Assembly: GCA_021155905.1 (NCBI GenBank)
Contig: JAJNBG010000001.1
Span: 1-64,000, forward strand
Reading direction: 5' to 3'
DNA length: 64,000 nt
DNA from: Bacteroidota bacterium
GTDB taxonomy: Bacteria > Bacteroidota > Bacteroidia > B-17B0 > Aurantibacillaceae
Below, piece after piece: positions 43,489 through 53,564 of the stretch. Numbering within the stretch: the first letter of the stretch is position 1; the number at the start of each line of letters is the position of its first letter. Under the pieces are notes generated by a model that saw only the letters and a program-made list of their open reading frames with translations, made no database searches and was not told the origin of the DNA. The position numbers were made by a program, and so were the translations under genes.

Positions 43489-46209
43489 ATGGACAAATTT
43501 TCCTATGTTGGTACCAGCGATGTAAACGCTATTGAAAGTTTATTTTTACAATATAACCAGGATCCGGATTCGGTTGATGCTTCATGGCGCGACTTCTTTA
43601 AGGGTTTTGAGTTTGCCCGCACTTCATACGATTCAGAGGGCGGAGCAATTCCTGAAAATGTAACCAAAGAATTTAAGGTGATTAGTTTAATAAACGGGTA
43701 CCGTCAACGCGGGCATTTATTTACAAAAACCAACCCTGTTCGTCAGCGCCGTAATTATGAACCTACCCTCGCCCTTGATAATTTCGGTTTATCTGATAAA
43801 GATCTTGAAACCGTTTTCCAGGCGGGCAGCGAAATTGGAATTGGCGCTGCAAAATTAAAAGATATCATTGCTCATCTGGAGCAAACCTACTGCCAGAGCA
43901 TCGGCGTAGAATATTTATACATGCGCGAACCAAAAGTATTGAAATGGTTGCAGGAACGCATGGAAAAAAACAAAAACACACCTGCGTTTTCAACTAACGA
44001 GAAAAAAACAATTCTTAAAAAGTTAACCCAGGCCGTTGTTTTTGAAAGTTACTTACATACAAAATTTGTTGGTCAAAAGCGTTTCTCTTTGGAGGGAGGC
44101 GAAGCTGTCATTCCTGCTATTAACGCATTGATGGAGCATGGCGCCAATTTAGGGATTGAAGATTATGTGATTGGTATGGCACACCGTGGCCGTTTAAATG
44201 TACTGACCAACATCATGAACAAAACCTACAAGGATGTGTTCACGGAATTTGAAGGCAGGCCAAGCGAAGACTCTTTATTTGATGGCGACGTGAAATACCA
44301 TATGGGTTATTCTTCTGACCAGCTAAGTGATGATGGCAAAAATGTTCACATCAGTTTAACGCCAAATCCTTCTCATTTAGAAACCTCGGCTGCTGTTGTT
44401 CAGGGCATTATCCGTTCAAAAATTGACAGCCGCCATGGCGGAAATAATTCCAAAGCCTGTGCTATCAGCCTTCATGGTGATGGCGCGATTGCGGGCCAGG
44501 GATTGGTTTATGAATTAGTGCAAATGAGCCAGCTTGATGGTTACAAAACTGGTGGAACTGTTCATTTTGTAATCAATAACCAAATAGGGTTTACCACTAA
44601 CTTTTTAGATGCCCGTTCATCAACTTATTGTACAGATGTTGCGAAAGTTGTATTAAGTCCCGTGTTCCACGTGAACGGAGACGACGTTGAAGCCTTATGT
44701 TTCATTTCAAAACTGGCCATGGAGTTTCGCCAGACCTTTCACCGTGACGTGTTTATTGATGTATTATGTTATCGTAAATACGGACATAACGAAGGAGATG
44801 AGCCACGCTTCACTCAACCGTTATTGTATAAAGCAATTGCCGCTCACGCCAATCCAAAAGACATTTATGTTGAAAAATTAAAGGCGGAAAATGCTGCGTT
44901 GGCAGATGAAGCTAAAGATTTGGAAACTGCATTTAAAGCGGAGCTGGACTCCAACCTGGACGAAGCCAAAAAAACAGAAAAGGCCAAGATTACGTCCTTC
45001 CTGGAAGGAAACTGGAAAGGAGTGAAAATGGCTACGGACAAAGATTTTGATGAATCTCCGAAAACAGCTATTGATGAAAAGTTGTTCTTAGAGATTGCTA
45101 AAAAGTCTGCGGAATTACCAAAAGACAAAAAATTCTTTAATAAGATCCAGAAATTATTTGATGACCGTAAAGCGATGATTGCCAATGATAATTACGATTG
45201 GGCCATGGGAGAATTGTTGGCTTATGGATCTTTAATGAAAGAAGGTTTTCCGGTGCGTTTTAGTGGCCAGGATGTAGAACGCGGAACGTTCTCTCATCGT
45301 CACGCTATCGTTAAACTGGAAGATAGTGAAGAAGAATACATGCCATTAAATAACATAGATGCCAAAGTAAAATTTGAGATCTTTAACTCGTTACTGAGCG
45401 AATATGGTGTTTTGGGTTTTGAATATGGTTACGCATTTGCCGCGCCTAACACGTTGACCATCTGGGAAGCTCAGTTTGGAGACTTTTTTAACGGGGCGCA
45501 AATTATTGTGGATCAATATTTAACTTCAGCCGAATACAAATGGCGCCGTATGAATGGCCTGGTGATGTTATTGCCACACGGTTATGAAGGACAAGGCCCA
45601 GAGCACTCCAGTGCCCGTATGGAACGCTTCTTACAAGCCTGCGCTGAAAACAATATGCAGATTGTAAACACCACTACCCCTGCACAACAATTTCACGTAT
45701 TGCGTCGCCAGTTGAAACGGGATTTCCGTAAACCATTGGTATGTTTTACTCCTAAAAAACTATTGCGCTACCCAAGCTGTGTGAGTAAGTTAACCGACTT
45801 TACAAAAGCGAATTTCCAGGAAGTACTGGATGACACGATTGACTCAAAAAATATCACTCGCGTTGCTTTCTGCTCCGGTAAGATTTATTATGACCTGGTT
45901 GAGCGCAGAGAAAAAGAAGGAGTAAACGATATTGCTTTTGTTCGACTGGAGCAACTATATCCGTTCCCGAAAAAACAAGTGGATGCTATTTTGAAAAAAT
46001 ACAGCAAAGCAACGGATTATCTGTTTATCCAGGAGGAGCCCGAAAATATGGGGCCTTGGCGTTTTGTAGACAAGAACTTACGCTCATTAAATTTAAAATA
46101 CTTCGGCAGAAATGAAGCTGCAAGTCCCGCAACAGGATTTGCCAAGCGTCATGCCGCAGAAAATGAAGAGATCATGTCGAAAATCTTTTCTAAAGTATTA
46201 GTGAAATAA
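43489..46209 (+). CDS. sucA: 2-oxoglutarate dehydrogenase E1 component
   Basis: 906 aa, thiamine-diphosphate-dependent decarboxylase of the TCA-cycle 2-oxoglutarate complex. The N-terminus (SYVGTSDVNAIESLFLQYNQ) is the E2-docking segment. Core motifs are GMAHRGRLNVLTNIM, SLHGDGAIAGQGLVYE, the cofactor-binding FVINNQIGFTT and CYRKYGHNEGDEP. The transketolase-like C-terminal half has WEAQFGDFFNGAQ and the histidine-rich LPHGYEGQGPEHSSAR. First gene of a sucA-sucB operon (35 bp gap). Confidence 0.97.
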   Translation: MDKFSYVGTSDVNAIESLFLQYNQDPDSVDASWRDFFKGFEFARTSYDSEGGAIPENVTKEFKVISLINGYRQRGHLFTKTNPVRQRRNYEPTLALDNFGLSDKDLETVFQAGSEIGIGAAKLKDIIAHLEQTYCQSIGVEYLYMREPKVLKWLQERMEKNKNTPAFSTNEKKTILKKLTQAVVFESYLHTKFVGQKRFSLEGGEAVIPAINALMEHGANLGIEDYVIGMAHRGRLNVLTNIMNKTYKDVFTEFEGRPSEDSLFDGDVKYHMGYSSDQLSDDGKNVHISLTPNPSHLETSAAVVQGIIRSKIDSRHGGNNSKACAISLHGDGAIAGQGLVYELVQMSQLDGYKTGGTVHFVINNQIGFTTNFLDARSSTYCTDVAKVVLSPVFHVNGDDVEALCFISKLAMEFRQTFHRDVFIDVLCYRKYGHNEGDEPRFTQPLLYKAIAAHANPKDIYVEKLKAENAALADEAKDLETAFKAELDSNLDEAKKTEKAKITSFLEGNWKGVKMATDKDFDESPKTAIDEKLFLEIAKKSAELPKDKKFFNKIQKLFDDRKAMIANDNYDWAMGELLAYGSLMKEGFPVRFSGQDVERGTFSHRHAIVKLEDSEEEYMPLNNIDAKVKFEIFNSLLSEYGVLGFEYGYAFAAPNTLTIWEAQFGDFFNGAQIIVDQYLTSAEYKWRRMNGLVMLLPHGYEGQGPEHSSARMERFLQACAENNMQIVNTTTPAQQFHVLRRQLKRDFRKPLVCFTPKKLLRYPSCVSKLTDFTKANFQEVLDDTIDSKNITRVAFCSGKIYYDLVERREKEGVNDIAFVRLEQLYPFPKKQVDAILKKYSKATDYLFIQEEPENMGPWRFVDKNLRSLNLKYFGRNEAASPATGFAKRHAAENEEIMSKIFSKVLVK

Positions 46210-46244
46210 TTATTCAAAAAATTTATAACCAATAAAATATTTTT

Positions 46245-47519
46245 ATGGCAATTGTAGAATTAAAAGTACCAAGCCCGGGAGAATCCATCACTGAAGTAGT
46301 TATTGCCCGTTGGGTAAAAAACACCGGCGACGTGGTTGAAAAAGATGAAGTGTTAGCAGAGATCGACTCAGATAAAGCAACCTTAACATTGAATGCAGAA
46401 GAGGCCGGGAAGATAGAAGTATTAGCGGCAGAAGGCGATACGGTTAAAGTTGGGCAGGTTGTTGTAAAAATTGATACATCAGTAAAGCCTGAGGCTAATA
46501 CTAAAACGGAAGCACCAAAGGCAGAAGCAAAAGCAGAAGCTAAAAAAGACACTTCGACAAGCTCAGTGGCCGAAAAAACCTCCGCTACTACAAATAGTGA
46601 TAAGTCAACTTATGCAACCGGTACACCAAGTGTTGCCGCTGCGAAAATGATGGCTGAAAACAATATTAAAACCGGGCAAATGAATGGCACCGGTAAAGAC
46701 GGTCGTATCACCAAACAGGATGTGTTAGCCGCTTTATCAAATGGTTTACCAACTGCACAAAAAGTATTAAGTAATAGCTGGCAGGGTGGGCGCGATAAAG
46801 ACAGGGCTAAAATGACTTCTTTACGTAAAACGGTTGCCAAGCGTTTGGTAGCAGTTAAAAACGAAACGGCGATGTTAACCACTTTCAATGAAGTGGACAT
46901 GAGCGAGATCTATGCCATTCGCGCTAAGTACAAAGATAAATTCAAAGAAGTATATGGTACCAATGTTGGTTTCATGAGTTTCTTTACAAAGGCAGTTACC
47001 GAAGCGTTATTTCACTATCCGGCAGTAAACGGAATGATCGACGGCGAAGAACTGGTTTACAATAAATATTGTGATATTGGTATCGCGGTAAGCGCGCCAA
47101 AAGGATTAATGGTTCCGGTGTTGCGTAACGCAGAATTAATGAGCATTGCCGACATTGAAAAGGGAATCAAGGATTTAGCGGTAAAAGCCCGTGACGGAAA
47201 GTTAACCATTGCTGACATGGAAGGTGGTACATTTACCATTACCAACGGCGGTGTGTTTGGTTCAATGATGAGCACACCAATCATCAACCCTCCACAAAGC
47301 GCTATTTTAGGAATGCACAACGTTGTTGAACGCCCAATGGCTGTTAACGGACAAGTGGTTATTCGCCCTATGATGTACATTGCTTTAAGTTATGATCACC
47401 GTATCATTGACGGAAGAGAAAGCGTTGGTTTCTTAGTAAAAGTGAAAGAGATGTTGGAGAATCCAAGCCGTATATTATTTGGTGGTAAATTACCGGAAGA
47501 AGTATTGTTAGGATTATAA
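46245..47519 (+). CDS. sucB: Dihydrolipoyllysine succinyltransferase (E2 of 2-oxoglutarate dehydrogenase)
   Basis: 424 aa. A lipoyl domain (about 1-78) has lipoyl-Lys44 in [11 protein letters not shown] Lys/Ala/Glu-rich linker follows. The E1/E3-binding domain (about 122-162) has [14 protein letters not shown] and [12 protein letters not shown]. The catalytic acyltransferase domain (about 185-424) has the active-site His in [12 protein letters not shown]. It passes succinyl groups from E1 to CoA. It ends 18 bp before a terminator; lpd (E3) is not in this window. Confidence 0.96.
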   Translation: MAIVELKVPSPGESITEVVIARWVKNTGDVVEKDEVLAEIDSDKATLTLNAEEAGKIEVLAAEGDTVKVGQVVVKIDTSVKPEANTKTEAPKAEAKAEAKKDTSTSSVAEKTSATTNSDKSTYATGTPSVAAAKMMAENNIKTGQMNGTGKDGRITKQDVLAALSNGLPTAQKVLSNSWQGGRDKDRAKMTSLRKTVAKRLVAVKNETAMLTTFNEVDMSEIYAIRAKYKDKFKEVYGTNVGFMSFFTKAVTEALFHYPAVNGMIDGEELVYNKYCDIGIAVSAPKGLMVPVLRNAELMSIADIEKGIKDLAVKARDGKLTIADMEGGTFTITNGGVFGSMMSTPIINPPQSAILGMHNVVERPMAVNGQVVIRPMMYIALSYDHRIIDGRESVGFLVKVKEMLENPSRILFGGKLPEEVLLGL

Positions 47520-47536
47520 TATTTAAAGACATAAAA

Positions 47537-47576
47537 CAAAAAACCCCATCGTTAAATTAACGATGGGGTTTTATTT
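47537..47576 (+). terminator. Terminator of the sucAB operon
   Basis: AAACCCCATCGTTAA (47541-47555) pairs with 47557-47571 and is followed by a T-rich tract. Confidence 0.88.
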
Positions 47577-47649
47577 TGCAAACGATTTGGTCATTTTGTT
47601 ATATCGATAGATTTTATACTCTATATTTAATACTTATTAAGAATAGTTA

Positions 47650-49854
47650 ATGAAAATCCGATTCCTTCTTTCTTTTTTGCCGCTGCTTCTTTTGAGTCCT
47701 TTGTTCGCACAGGATAAAACCATGGACTCGCTTTTGACGACTCTAAAAGCCTCGCAGAAAGACACGAATTGGATTAAAACAATGAATCTTTTAAGTGAGC
47801 ACGCAGCATGGTATCTCAACGACTACGATACCGCCCTCTACTATGCCAATAATGCCAAAGCGTATTCTGAAAAATTAGATTTTAAAAAAGGTTTATTGCG
47901 TGCTCATAACAACATCGCTATAAGCTACCACGGATTGGATAATTTACCAGAAGCGCTAAAAAACTATCAGGTTGCACTCAACATTAGTAAAAATCTAGGA
48001 AATAAGAAAAAGATTGCCGGAGCGTACCTGAACATAGGGCTTATGTATTACGAACAAGCCAATTATATCGAATCCTTAAAAAACAACTTCGTATCCTTGA
48101 AAATATATGAGGAAATTGACAATAAAAAAGGAATCGCTCAAGCCAGCAACAATATTGGATCAATTTATCGTTTACTGGGTCACTTTTCGGAAGCTTTAAA
48201 GTATCAATTGGCTGCTCTCAAAATAAGAGAAAAACTTGGAGACATATCAGGAATTGCAGAATCTTACTCTAACATTGGTATCGTATATTCAGAATATGGG
48301 AACTCAACCGAAGCCCTGAAAAACTATTTCGCTTCTCTTAAAATACATTCAGAGCTAGGTGATAGAGAAAGAATCGCAGACATATACAACAATATTGCGG
48401 CTGAATATAATGCATTAAGTGATTCTATCGGGATTAGTAAAATAAAACGTGATTCTTTACTTAACCAAGCGATCAGACATTTTTTTCTGTCACTTAAAAT
48501 ATATGAAGATATAGGTCATAAAGGAGGAATGGCAATGGCTTATAATAATATAGGGGGAATAAAAATAAAGCTTAATCAGCCAAAAGAAGGCAGACAGTTT
48601 TTTGAAAAAGGCTTGTTGTTAAGCCGTGAATTAGGAAATATAGACGACATTAAAGACAGCTTCAAGGGGCTTTCCGCTGCCGACACGCTATTAGGCAACT
48701 ATAAAAGCGCTTTTCACAATTATAAAAAATATATTGCTTTCAGGGATAGTATATTTAATGAAGAAAACACTAAAAAAAGTGTGCGGTTTGAAATGCAATA
48801 TAACTTTGCTAAAAAATCAGCCGCCGATAGTGTAAAAGTAGCTGAGGAAAAAAAGATTGTCGCCGTACAATTGAAGCAGGAAAAAACACAGCGATTTGCC
48901 TTGTATGGTGGTCTGATTTTAGTAGTAGTTTTCGCGGCGTTTATGTTCAGCCGCTTCCGTGTAACCCAACGACAAAAAAATATTATCGAATTAAAGGAAA
49001 AAGAAACCCAACAACAAAACGAAATTATCACAATTCAAAAAAATTTAGTCGAAGAAAAACATAAAGAAATTACTGATAGCATCAATTATGCCGAGCGTAT
49101 CCAGAGGAGTTTTTTGGCTAGTGAGAATTTATTAAACCAACATTTGAAAGATTATTTCGTTTTCTTTAAACCAAAAGATGTTGTGAGTGGAGATTTTTAT
49201 TGGGCCGATACTTTAAGTCAAAATAAATTTGTTATGGCAACAGCAGACAGCACTGGTCACGGAGTGCCCGGAGCCATTATGAGTTTATTAAATGTGACAA
49301 GTTTAGAAAAAGCTATTGAACATTACACAAACCCTGCAGAAATTTTAAACCACACCAGACAAACCATTATTAACCGTTTAAAAAAAGACGGCACCATTGA
49401 TGGTGGAAAAGATGGGATGGACTGTAGTTTACTTGTATTTGACTTTGAAAACAACCTCCTCCAAATTGCTTCTGCACATAACCCCGTGTGGGTTTTGCGC
49501 CCTACCACAAACTTTAACAAATATGCCCGCAAGGCTGGAGACGTTGAAATCACAGAAATAAAACCAGATAAAATGCCTGTTGGTAAGCATGATAGAGATA
49601 ATGACCCTTTTACGCTACATACTGTTAATTTACAAAAAGGAGACATTATTTATACACTTACGGATGGTTTTCCTGATCAATTTGGAGGAGAAAAAGGAAA
49701 GAAATTCATGAGCAAAAATCTGAGAGAACTCTTAGTAAATAACTCTCATTTACCAATGTTAGAGCAGAAGCAATTGTTAGAGTCAACATTTAAAAACTGG
49801 ATAGGCGACCTGGAACAAATAGATGATGTTTGTGTAGTTGGAATCAGAATATAA
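47650..49854 (+). CDS. TPR sensor with SpoIIE/PP2C phosphatase output
   Basis: 734 aa. A signal peptide (about 1-21) precedes about eight TPR units (about 60-390; for example AHNNIAISYHGLDNLPEALKNY and ASNNIGSIYRLLGHFSEALKY). One transmembrane helix (about 417-437), a coiled coil (about 440-480) and a SpoIIE-type phosphatase (about 500-734) follow. The metal aspartates are kept in SGDFYW, TADSTGHGVPGA, LTDGFPDQFGG and IDDVCVVG. The C-terminal domain closely resembles that of the propeller protein at 5112-8531. Likely a periplasmic sensor controlling a phosphorylated cytoplasmic antagonist protein. Confidence 0.88.
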   Translation: MKIRFLLSFLPLLLLSPLFAQDKTMDSLLTTLKASQKDTNWIKTMNLLSEHAAWYLNDYDTALYYANNAKAYSEKLDFKKGLLRAHNNIAISYHGLDNLPEALKNYQVALNISKNLGNKKKIAGAYLNIGLMYYEQANYIESLKNNFVSLKIYEEIDNKKGIAQASNNIGSIYRLLGHFSEALKYQLAALKIREKLGDISGIAESYSNIGIVYSEYGNSTEALKNYFASLKIHSELGDRERIADIYNNIAAEYNALSDSIGISKIKRDSLLNQAIRHFFLSLKIYEDIGHKGGMAMAYNNIGGIKIKLNQPKEGRQFFEKGLLLSRELGNIDDIKDSFKGLSAADTLLGNYKSAFHNYKKYIAFRDSIFNEENTKKSVRFEMQYNFAKKSAADSVKVAEEKKIVAVQLKQEKTQRFALYGGLILVVVFAAFMFSRFRVTQRQKNIIELKEKETQQQNEIITIQKNLVEEKHKEITDSINYAERIQRSFLASENLLNQHLKDYFVFFKPKDVVSGDFYWADTLSQNKFVMATADSTGHGVPGAIMSLLNVTSLEKAIEHYTNPAEILNHTRQTIINRLKKDGTIDGGKDGMDCSLLVFDFENNLLQIASAHNPVWVLRPTTNFNKYARKAGDVEITEIKPDKMPVGKHDRDNDPFTLHTVNLQKGDIIYTLTDGFPDQFGGEKGKKFMSKNLRELLVNNSHLPMLEQKQLLESTFKNWIGDLEQIDDVCVVGIRI

Positions 49855-49876
49855 TTAATAAAAATATCTGTCTTAT

Positions 49877-51091
49877 ATGGGCTCCCGTTATACACTACGA
49901 TCAATCATACTTCTATTCTTTTCCATAACTCTATTCTCTCAAACTAAGAAACTCGACACAGTATTTTGCGATTGCGCCAAAGCAAAAGCCCTTACTGTCA
50001 ATAGCAAAACTGTTTATGGAAAAACAATCAGTCCGCCCGGCTTTGGTGATATTAAAGAAATCAGCCATTCCAAACAAAATACACCCTACGCCTTCGAAAA
50101 AGAACATCATAGCTCCTGGCACAAATTAATTATCAACGCAACCGGTGAAATGACATTTATCATTACACCCGGCAAAAAGGATGACGATTATGATTTCATG
50201 TTATTTAAATCCGGAAAAAACGATTTTTGCGATAGTCTGCAAAAACACAAACTTAATCCTATAAGAGCTTGCATCAGTAGAGATAAAGAAGAATTGAATG
50301 GTAAAACCGGCCTTAACCTGAAATCAAAAAATGATTTTGCCAAACATGGTGTTGGTTCTGCTTACTGCAAATCGGTCCCTGTTAAAAAAGGAGAGATTTA
50401 TTATTTAGTCTTAGATAATGTTTATGACAAAGGCGACGGATACACACTGGACTTAGAAATCTCGCAAGCCGTTTCATTCGCGGGAACTGTTACTAATGAA
50501 AGCAATAACCCGGTTAAAGCGGAGATCGCTTTAACCAACCAAAAAGGCGATACTCTTTTAATTGAAAGCACAAAGGATGACGGTACTTACAATTTTGTTG
50601 TTCCTCTTACAAAGAATCAATCTTATAATCTAAATTTTTATAATGACAGTACTTTTAGCTTTACCAAAACTTTTTCCTTAGCCGATACAATTCAGTTAAG
50701 GGCTTTAAAAACCGTTTTGCCAAAACTAAAAAAAGGCAGTAAGTATTCCGTTGGCACTATTAATTTTATTGGCGGATCAGTCCAATACCTGTCACAGGCA
50801 ATCCCTTCTATGAATAATCTGGCAAAGCTCCTCAAAAAAAATAAAAGCCTTAAAATAAAAATCATAGGGCATTCGAATGGGAGAGATATGCTGGACGAAA
50901 AAGGAGTACTGGCTTTTACCAGGGGAAGAGCTAACACAATCAAAAATTACCTCGCCATTCAGGGGATCGATGAAAAGCGAATGGAAATCGATGGTAAGGG
51001 AGATCACGAAATGCTGTTTAAACTTCCAAAAGCAACAGCGGAACAACAGGAACAAAACAGGAGAGTGGAAATACTTGTTTTGGAATACTAA
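49877..51091 (+). CDS. OmpA-family peptidoglycan-associated protein with Ig-like module
   Basis: 404 aa. Signal peptide (about 1-21), a cysteine-rich start (CDCAKAKAL), a beta-sandwich resembling a pre-peptidase or PKD-like module (about 60-205), a carboxypeptidase-regulatory-like domain (about 207-285) and a C-terminal OmpA domain (about 295-404). The OmpA domain has IKIIGHSNGRD and FTRGRANTIKNYL, ending NRRVEILVL. OmpA domains tie the outer membrane to peptidoglycan. It starts 22 bp after the SpoIIE gene and is probably co-transcribed with it. Its 3' end overlaps the convergent heme-binding gene by 4 bp. Confidence 0.85.
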   Translation: MGSRYTLRSIILLFFSITLFSQTKKLDTVFCDCAKAKALTVNSKTVYGKTISPPGFGDIKEISHSKQNTPYAFEKEHHSSWHKLIINATGEMTFIITPGKKDDDYDFMLFKSGKNDFCDSLQKHKLNPIRACISRDKEELNGKTGLNLKSKNDFAKHGVGSAYCKSVPVKKGEIYYLVLDNVYDKGDGYTLDLEISQAVSFAGTVTNESNNPVKAEIALTNQKGDTLLIESTKDDGTYNFVVPLTKNQSYNLNFYNDSTFSFTKTFSLADTIQLRALKTVLPKLKKGSKYSVGTINFIGGSVQYLSQAIPSMNNLAKLLKKNKSLKIKIIGHSNGRDMLDEKGVLAFTRGRANTIKNYLAIQGIDEKRMEIDGKGDHEMLFKLPKATAEQQEQNRRVEILVLEY

Positions 51092-51570
51092 GGTTTCCCC
51101 TCAGGGACCACGATTGCACTTCTGGTGGCTTTAAAAAATTCAACTAACTGTAGTTTCTGTGCGTCCGTGAGTTTAGCTTCTTTATGCATCCAGGTATAAG
51201 AAGCCATTGGCATTTCATCTTCTTCCACCATTTCAATGCACTCTTCCAGTTTGTGGTCTTTGCGTTTTTCAGAGTAGGTGCCCCAGATGGAAAAATTCAA
51301 ATGATGGCTTCCTTCATCAATATGATTCTGCATCCACCAGGAAATAGGCGCAAGATTCGAATACCATGGATAGGTCGGTTGATTGGAGTGACAATCATAA
51401 CAGGCTGTTTTCAGAATATGAGAAACCTCTGCATTAGCAGATGTAATAGTCACAAAATCTTTGGCAGGATCAAGCGGCTCTGATGTTTTATCAAACCGCA
51501 CGGATTGTATTAATAAAAGAAGAAATATCAAAAATATGGTGATGTTTTTCAGCGTCAATCGTTTTTTCAT
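51088..51570 (-). CDS. Membrane-anchored heme-binding domain protein
   Basis: 160 aa. An N-terminal hydrophobic anchor (about 10-24) is followed by a c-type heme motif C57-x2-C60-H61 (ACYDCHSNQPTYPWYSNLAP) and the block APISWWMQNHIDEGSHHLNFSIW. This order matches the haem_bd family found in Bacteroidota. Probable periplasmic monoheme electron carrier or sensor; partner unknown. The rest (EEDEMPMASYTWMH) contains Met/His residues that could supply the second axial ligand. Confidence 0.85.
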   Translation of the reverse strand: MKKRLTLKNITIFLIFLLLLIQSVRFDKTSEPLDPAKDFVTITSANAEVSHILKTACYDCHSNQPTYPWYSNLAPISWWMQNHIDEGSHHLNFSIWGTYSEKRKDHKLEECIEMVEEDEMPMASYTWMHKEAKLTDAQKLQLVEFFKATRSAIVVPEGKP

Positions 51571-51668
51571 TAATCTTAATTTTAGGAAATAATAACAGTG
51601 TGTAAATATGCTTTAAATTTTGAAATCATACCTTTATTCCTGCAATTTAATTAGCTAAATTTGTTCTC

Positions 51669-52682
51669 ATGAATAAGATCCTTTTAACTCCCCTATTTTT
51701 ACTTAGTATGATGTCAGGTTTTTCACAAACCAAAGAACCGATCACGGTTGCTTTTTATAATTGTGAAAATTTTTTCGATACCAAAAATGACCCGAATAAG
51801 ATGGATGATGAGTTCCTTCCTGAATCTCCAATGAAATGGGATGATACCCGTTTCATGAACAAGCTTAACAAAGTAGCCCAGGTATTAGACTCAACTGTTT
51901 CCGGACCCGGTTTGCCGGCTTTGGTTGGTTTAGTGGAGATTGAAAATAAAGAAGTTTTAGAAGAGTTGGTGTCAAAATCACAATTCAAAGAAAAATCTTA
52001 TGGCGTACTTTCTACAGATAGTCCTGATGAACGCAGTATTGACTGCGGTTTATTGTATGATAAAACAGTTTTTACTCTGGTTGATTTCAAAGAATTGAAT
52101 GCGACTAATCCTTCGTTGGGAGATTACAAAACACGCAATGTTTTATTTGCGACTCTGAAAGCTACTAATGGCGATGTCTTTTATGTGTTTGTAAATCACT
52201 GGCCAAGTCGCAGGTCCGGCGAAACAGAATCTGAACCACGCCGTATTTTTGCTGCCGAGCAAGTGCGAAATAAAATTAATGAAATTCAAAAAAAAGATGC
52301 TAAAGCAAAAATAATTGTCATGGGTGATTTTAATGACCACCCTACTGATAAAAGCATTTTAAATACCTTAAAAGCCAGCGACAAACCAAAAGAGAAAGGC
52401 GACTTGTACAATGCTTACCAAACTCTTGATGCAGCTAAACAAGGGACTCACTATTATGATAAAGAATGGCGTGTACTGGATCAGATTATTGTTTCACAAG
52501 GTTTTATTAATGCAAAAAAAGGATACAGGTTTGATCCTAAAAATGCTCACATTTTAAAGAAAGATTTTGTTCTCTTTAAAAACAACAAAACCGGGGAAGA
52601 AAAACCAAACCGTACTTATAGTGGTGAAAAATACTTTAATGGGTACAGCGACCATCTTTCCATTTACATTACGCTGAATTAG
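51669..52682 (+). CDS. Secreted endonuclease/exonuclease/phosphatase-family protein
   Basis: 337 aa. A signal peptide (about 1-20) precedes a complete EEP fold with metal/catalytic motifs: FYNCENFFDTKNDP, LVGLVEIENKEVLE, FVNHWPSRRSGE, VMGDFNDHPTD and a terminal GYSDHLSIYI. EEP proteins cut DNA, RNA, phosphoinositides or other phosphodiesters. An exported version points to a periplasmic or extracellular substrate such as DNA, but that is inference. Its stop overlaps the convergent small gene by 14 bp. Confidence 0.86.
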   Translation: MNKILLTPLFLLSMMSGFSQTKEPITVAFYNCENFFDTKNDPNKMDDEFLPESPMKWDDTRFMNKLNKVAQVLDSTVSGPGLPALVGLVEIENKEVLEELVSKSQFKEKSYGVLSTDSPDERSIDCGLLYDKTVFTLVDFKELNATNPSLGDYKTRNVLFATLKATNGDVFYVFVNHWPSRRSGETESEPRRIFAAEQVRNKINEIQKKDAKAKIIVMGDFNDHPTDKSILNTLKASDKPKEKGDLYNAYQTLDAAKQGTHYYDKEWRVLDQIIVSQGFINAKKGYRFDPKNAHILKKDFVLFKNNKTGEEKPNRTYSGEKYFNGYSDHLSIYITLN

Positions 52683-53094
52683 CCCGATGTAACTTGTCTA
52701 CTTCCTGGAAACACCAGTCTTCAGCTTCTTCCATTGAACTGCATACCTTAAAAGGAAATACCGGTTTATTAATTTTAAAATAAAAACTGGCGAGCAATTT
52801 GTGAGCCAGCGACCTCACAATAACAGCATTGCATACTTTCGGAAAAGAAAATTCTTCCTTTTTCGCGTAGTCTCTCCCGTCGCTTGTTACCACCACCGAA
52901 CCGTCTTCTGCAAAATAAATAAAAGGATATCTTTCTCCTTCTACCATCTCATTATATTTCTCGAATACCTGTTTAAAAACCTCAGAATTAATCTCCGCTT
53001 TTTTCTTAAACATCACCCGCATAATACCGTCGCTGCACATTGAAATTTCAACGCTCTCAAGCTCCGTTTTTTTTGTAACAATATAGTTTGACAT
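52669..53094 (-). CDS. SpoIIAA/STAS-like small protein, tandem copy B
   Basis: 141 aa, cytoplasmic. It starts SNYIVTKKTELESVEISMC like its neighbour. The central GERYPFIYFAED and the closing AIVRSLAHKLLASFYFKINKPVFPFKVCSSMEEAEDW match a Bacteroidota family of STAS-like proteins (DUF7793-type), in which KxPFKVF..EEEALxWL is typical. STAS folds act as phospho-switch partners in anti-sigma systems. A Ser suitable for phosphorylation is not obvious. Paralogue of the next gene upstream, 10 bp apart. Confidence 0.7.
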   Translation of the reverse strand: MSNYIVTKKTELESVEISMCSDGIMRVMFKKKAEINSEVFKQVFEKYNEMVEGERYPFIYFAEDGSVVVTSDGRDYAKKEEFSFPKVCNAVIVRSLAHKLLASFYFKINKPVFPFKVCSSMEEAEDWCFQEVDKLHRANSA

Positions 53095-53104
53095 TTAAAT
53101 TATT

Positions 53105-53512
53105 TTAAACTTGCGCTTTTAATTGCTGAAAACACCATTTTTCTGCCTCTTCCATGGTGCGGAAAATTTTTGACGGATATTGTAAATTTTTCTTTAAATA
53201 AAAATTACCCAACAAGCGATGGGCCAATGATTTAACGATTGCTGCATTGCACGTCTTTGGCACATCAAGTTCATGCTCTCTTGAATATTTCGTGCCTTCA
53301 TTTGTAAAAACCACTGAACTATCCTCCATATAATAAATATAGGGGTACTTCTTCCCTTGAGTCATTTCATTCAGCTTGTCATACATCTCTTGTAGTATCG
53401 TAGGAATTATTTCAGAATTTTTCCTAAACATCACCCTCACAATGCCGTCATTGCACATTGATAATTCAACTGCCGCCAGCGTTGTTTTTTTAGTAACAAT
53501 ATAGTTTGACAT
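53105..53512 (-). CDS. SpoIIAA/STAS-like small protein, tandem copy A
   Basis: 135 aa. Shares the SNYIVTKKT start, IVRVMFRKNSEI, GKKYPYIYYMED, CNAAIVKSLAHRLLGNFYLKKN and the final FRTMEEAEKWCFQQL with the downstream paralogue. About 20 bp around the two start codons are identical, so the duplication looks fairly recent. Probable STAS-like regulatory protein (DUF7793-type). Genes of this kind often stand alone in Bacteroidota, so the tandem pair is of note. Confidence 0.7.
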   Translation of the reverse strand: MSNYIVTKKTTLAAVELSMCNDGIVRVMFRKNSEIIPTILQEMYDKLNEMTQGKKYPYIYYMEDSSVVFTNEGTKYSREHELDVPKTCNAAIVKSLAHRLLGNFYLKKNLQYPSKIFRTMEEAEKWCFQQLKAQV

Positions 53513-53564
53513 TTAAAAAAAAAGTATATTAGTCCAAAACAAATATAACAAGTTAATCGAAAAA

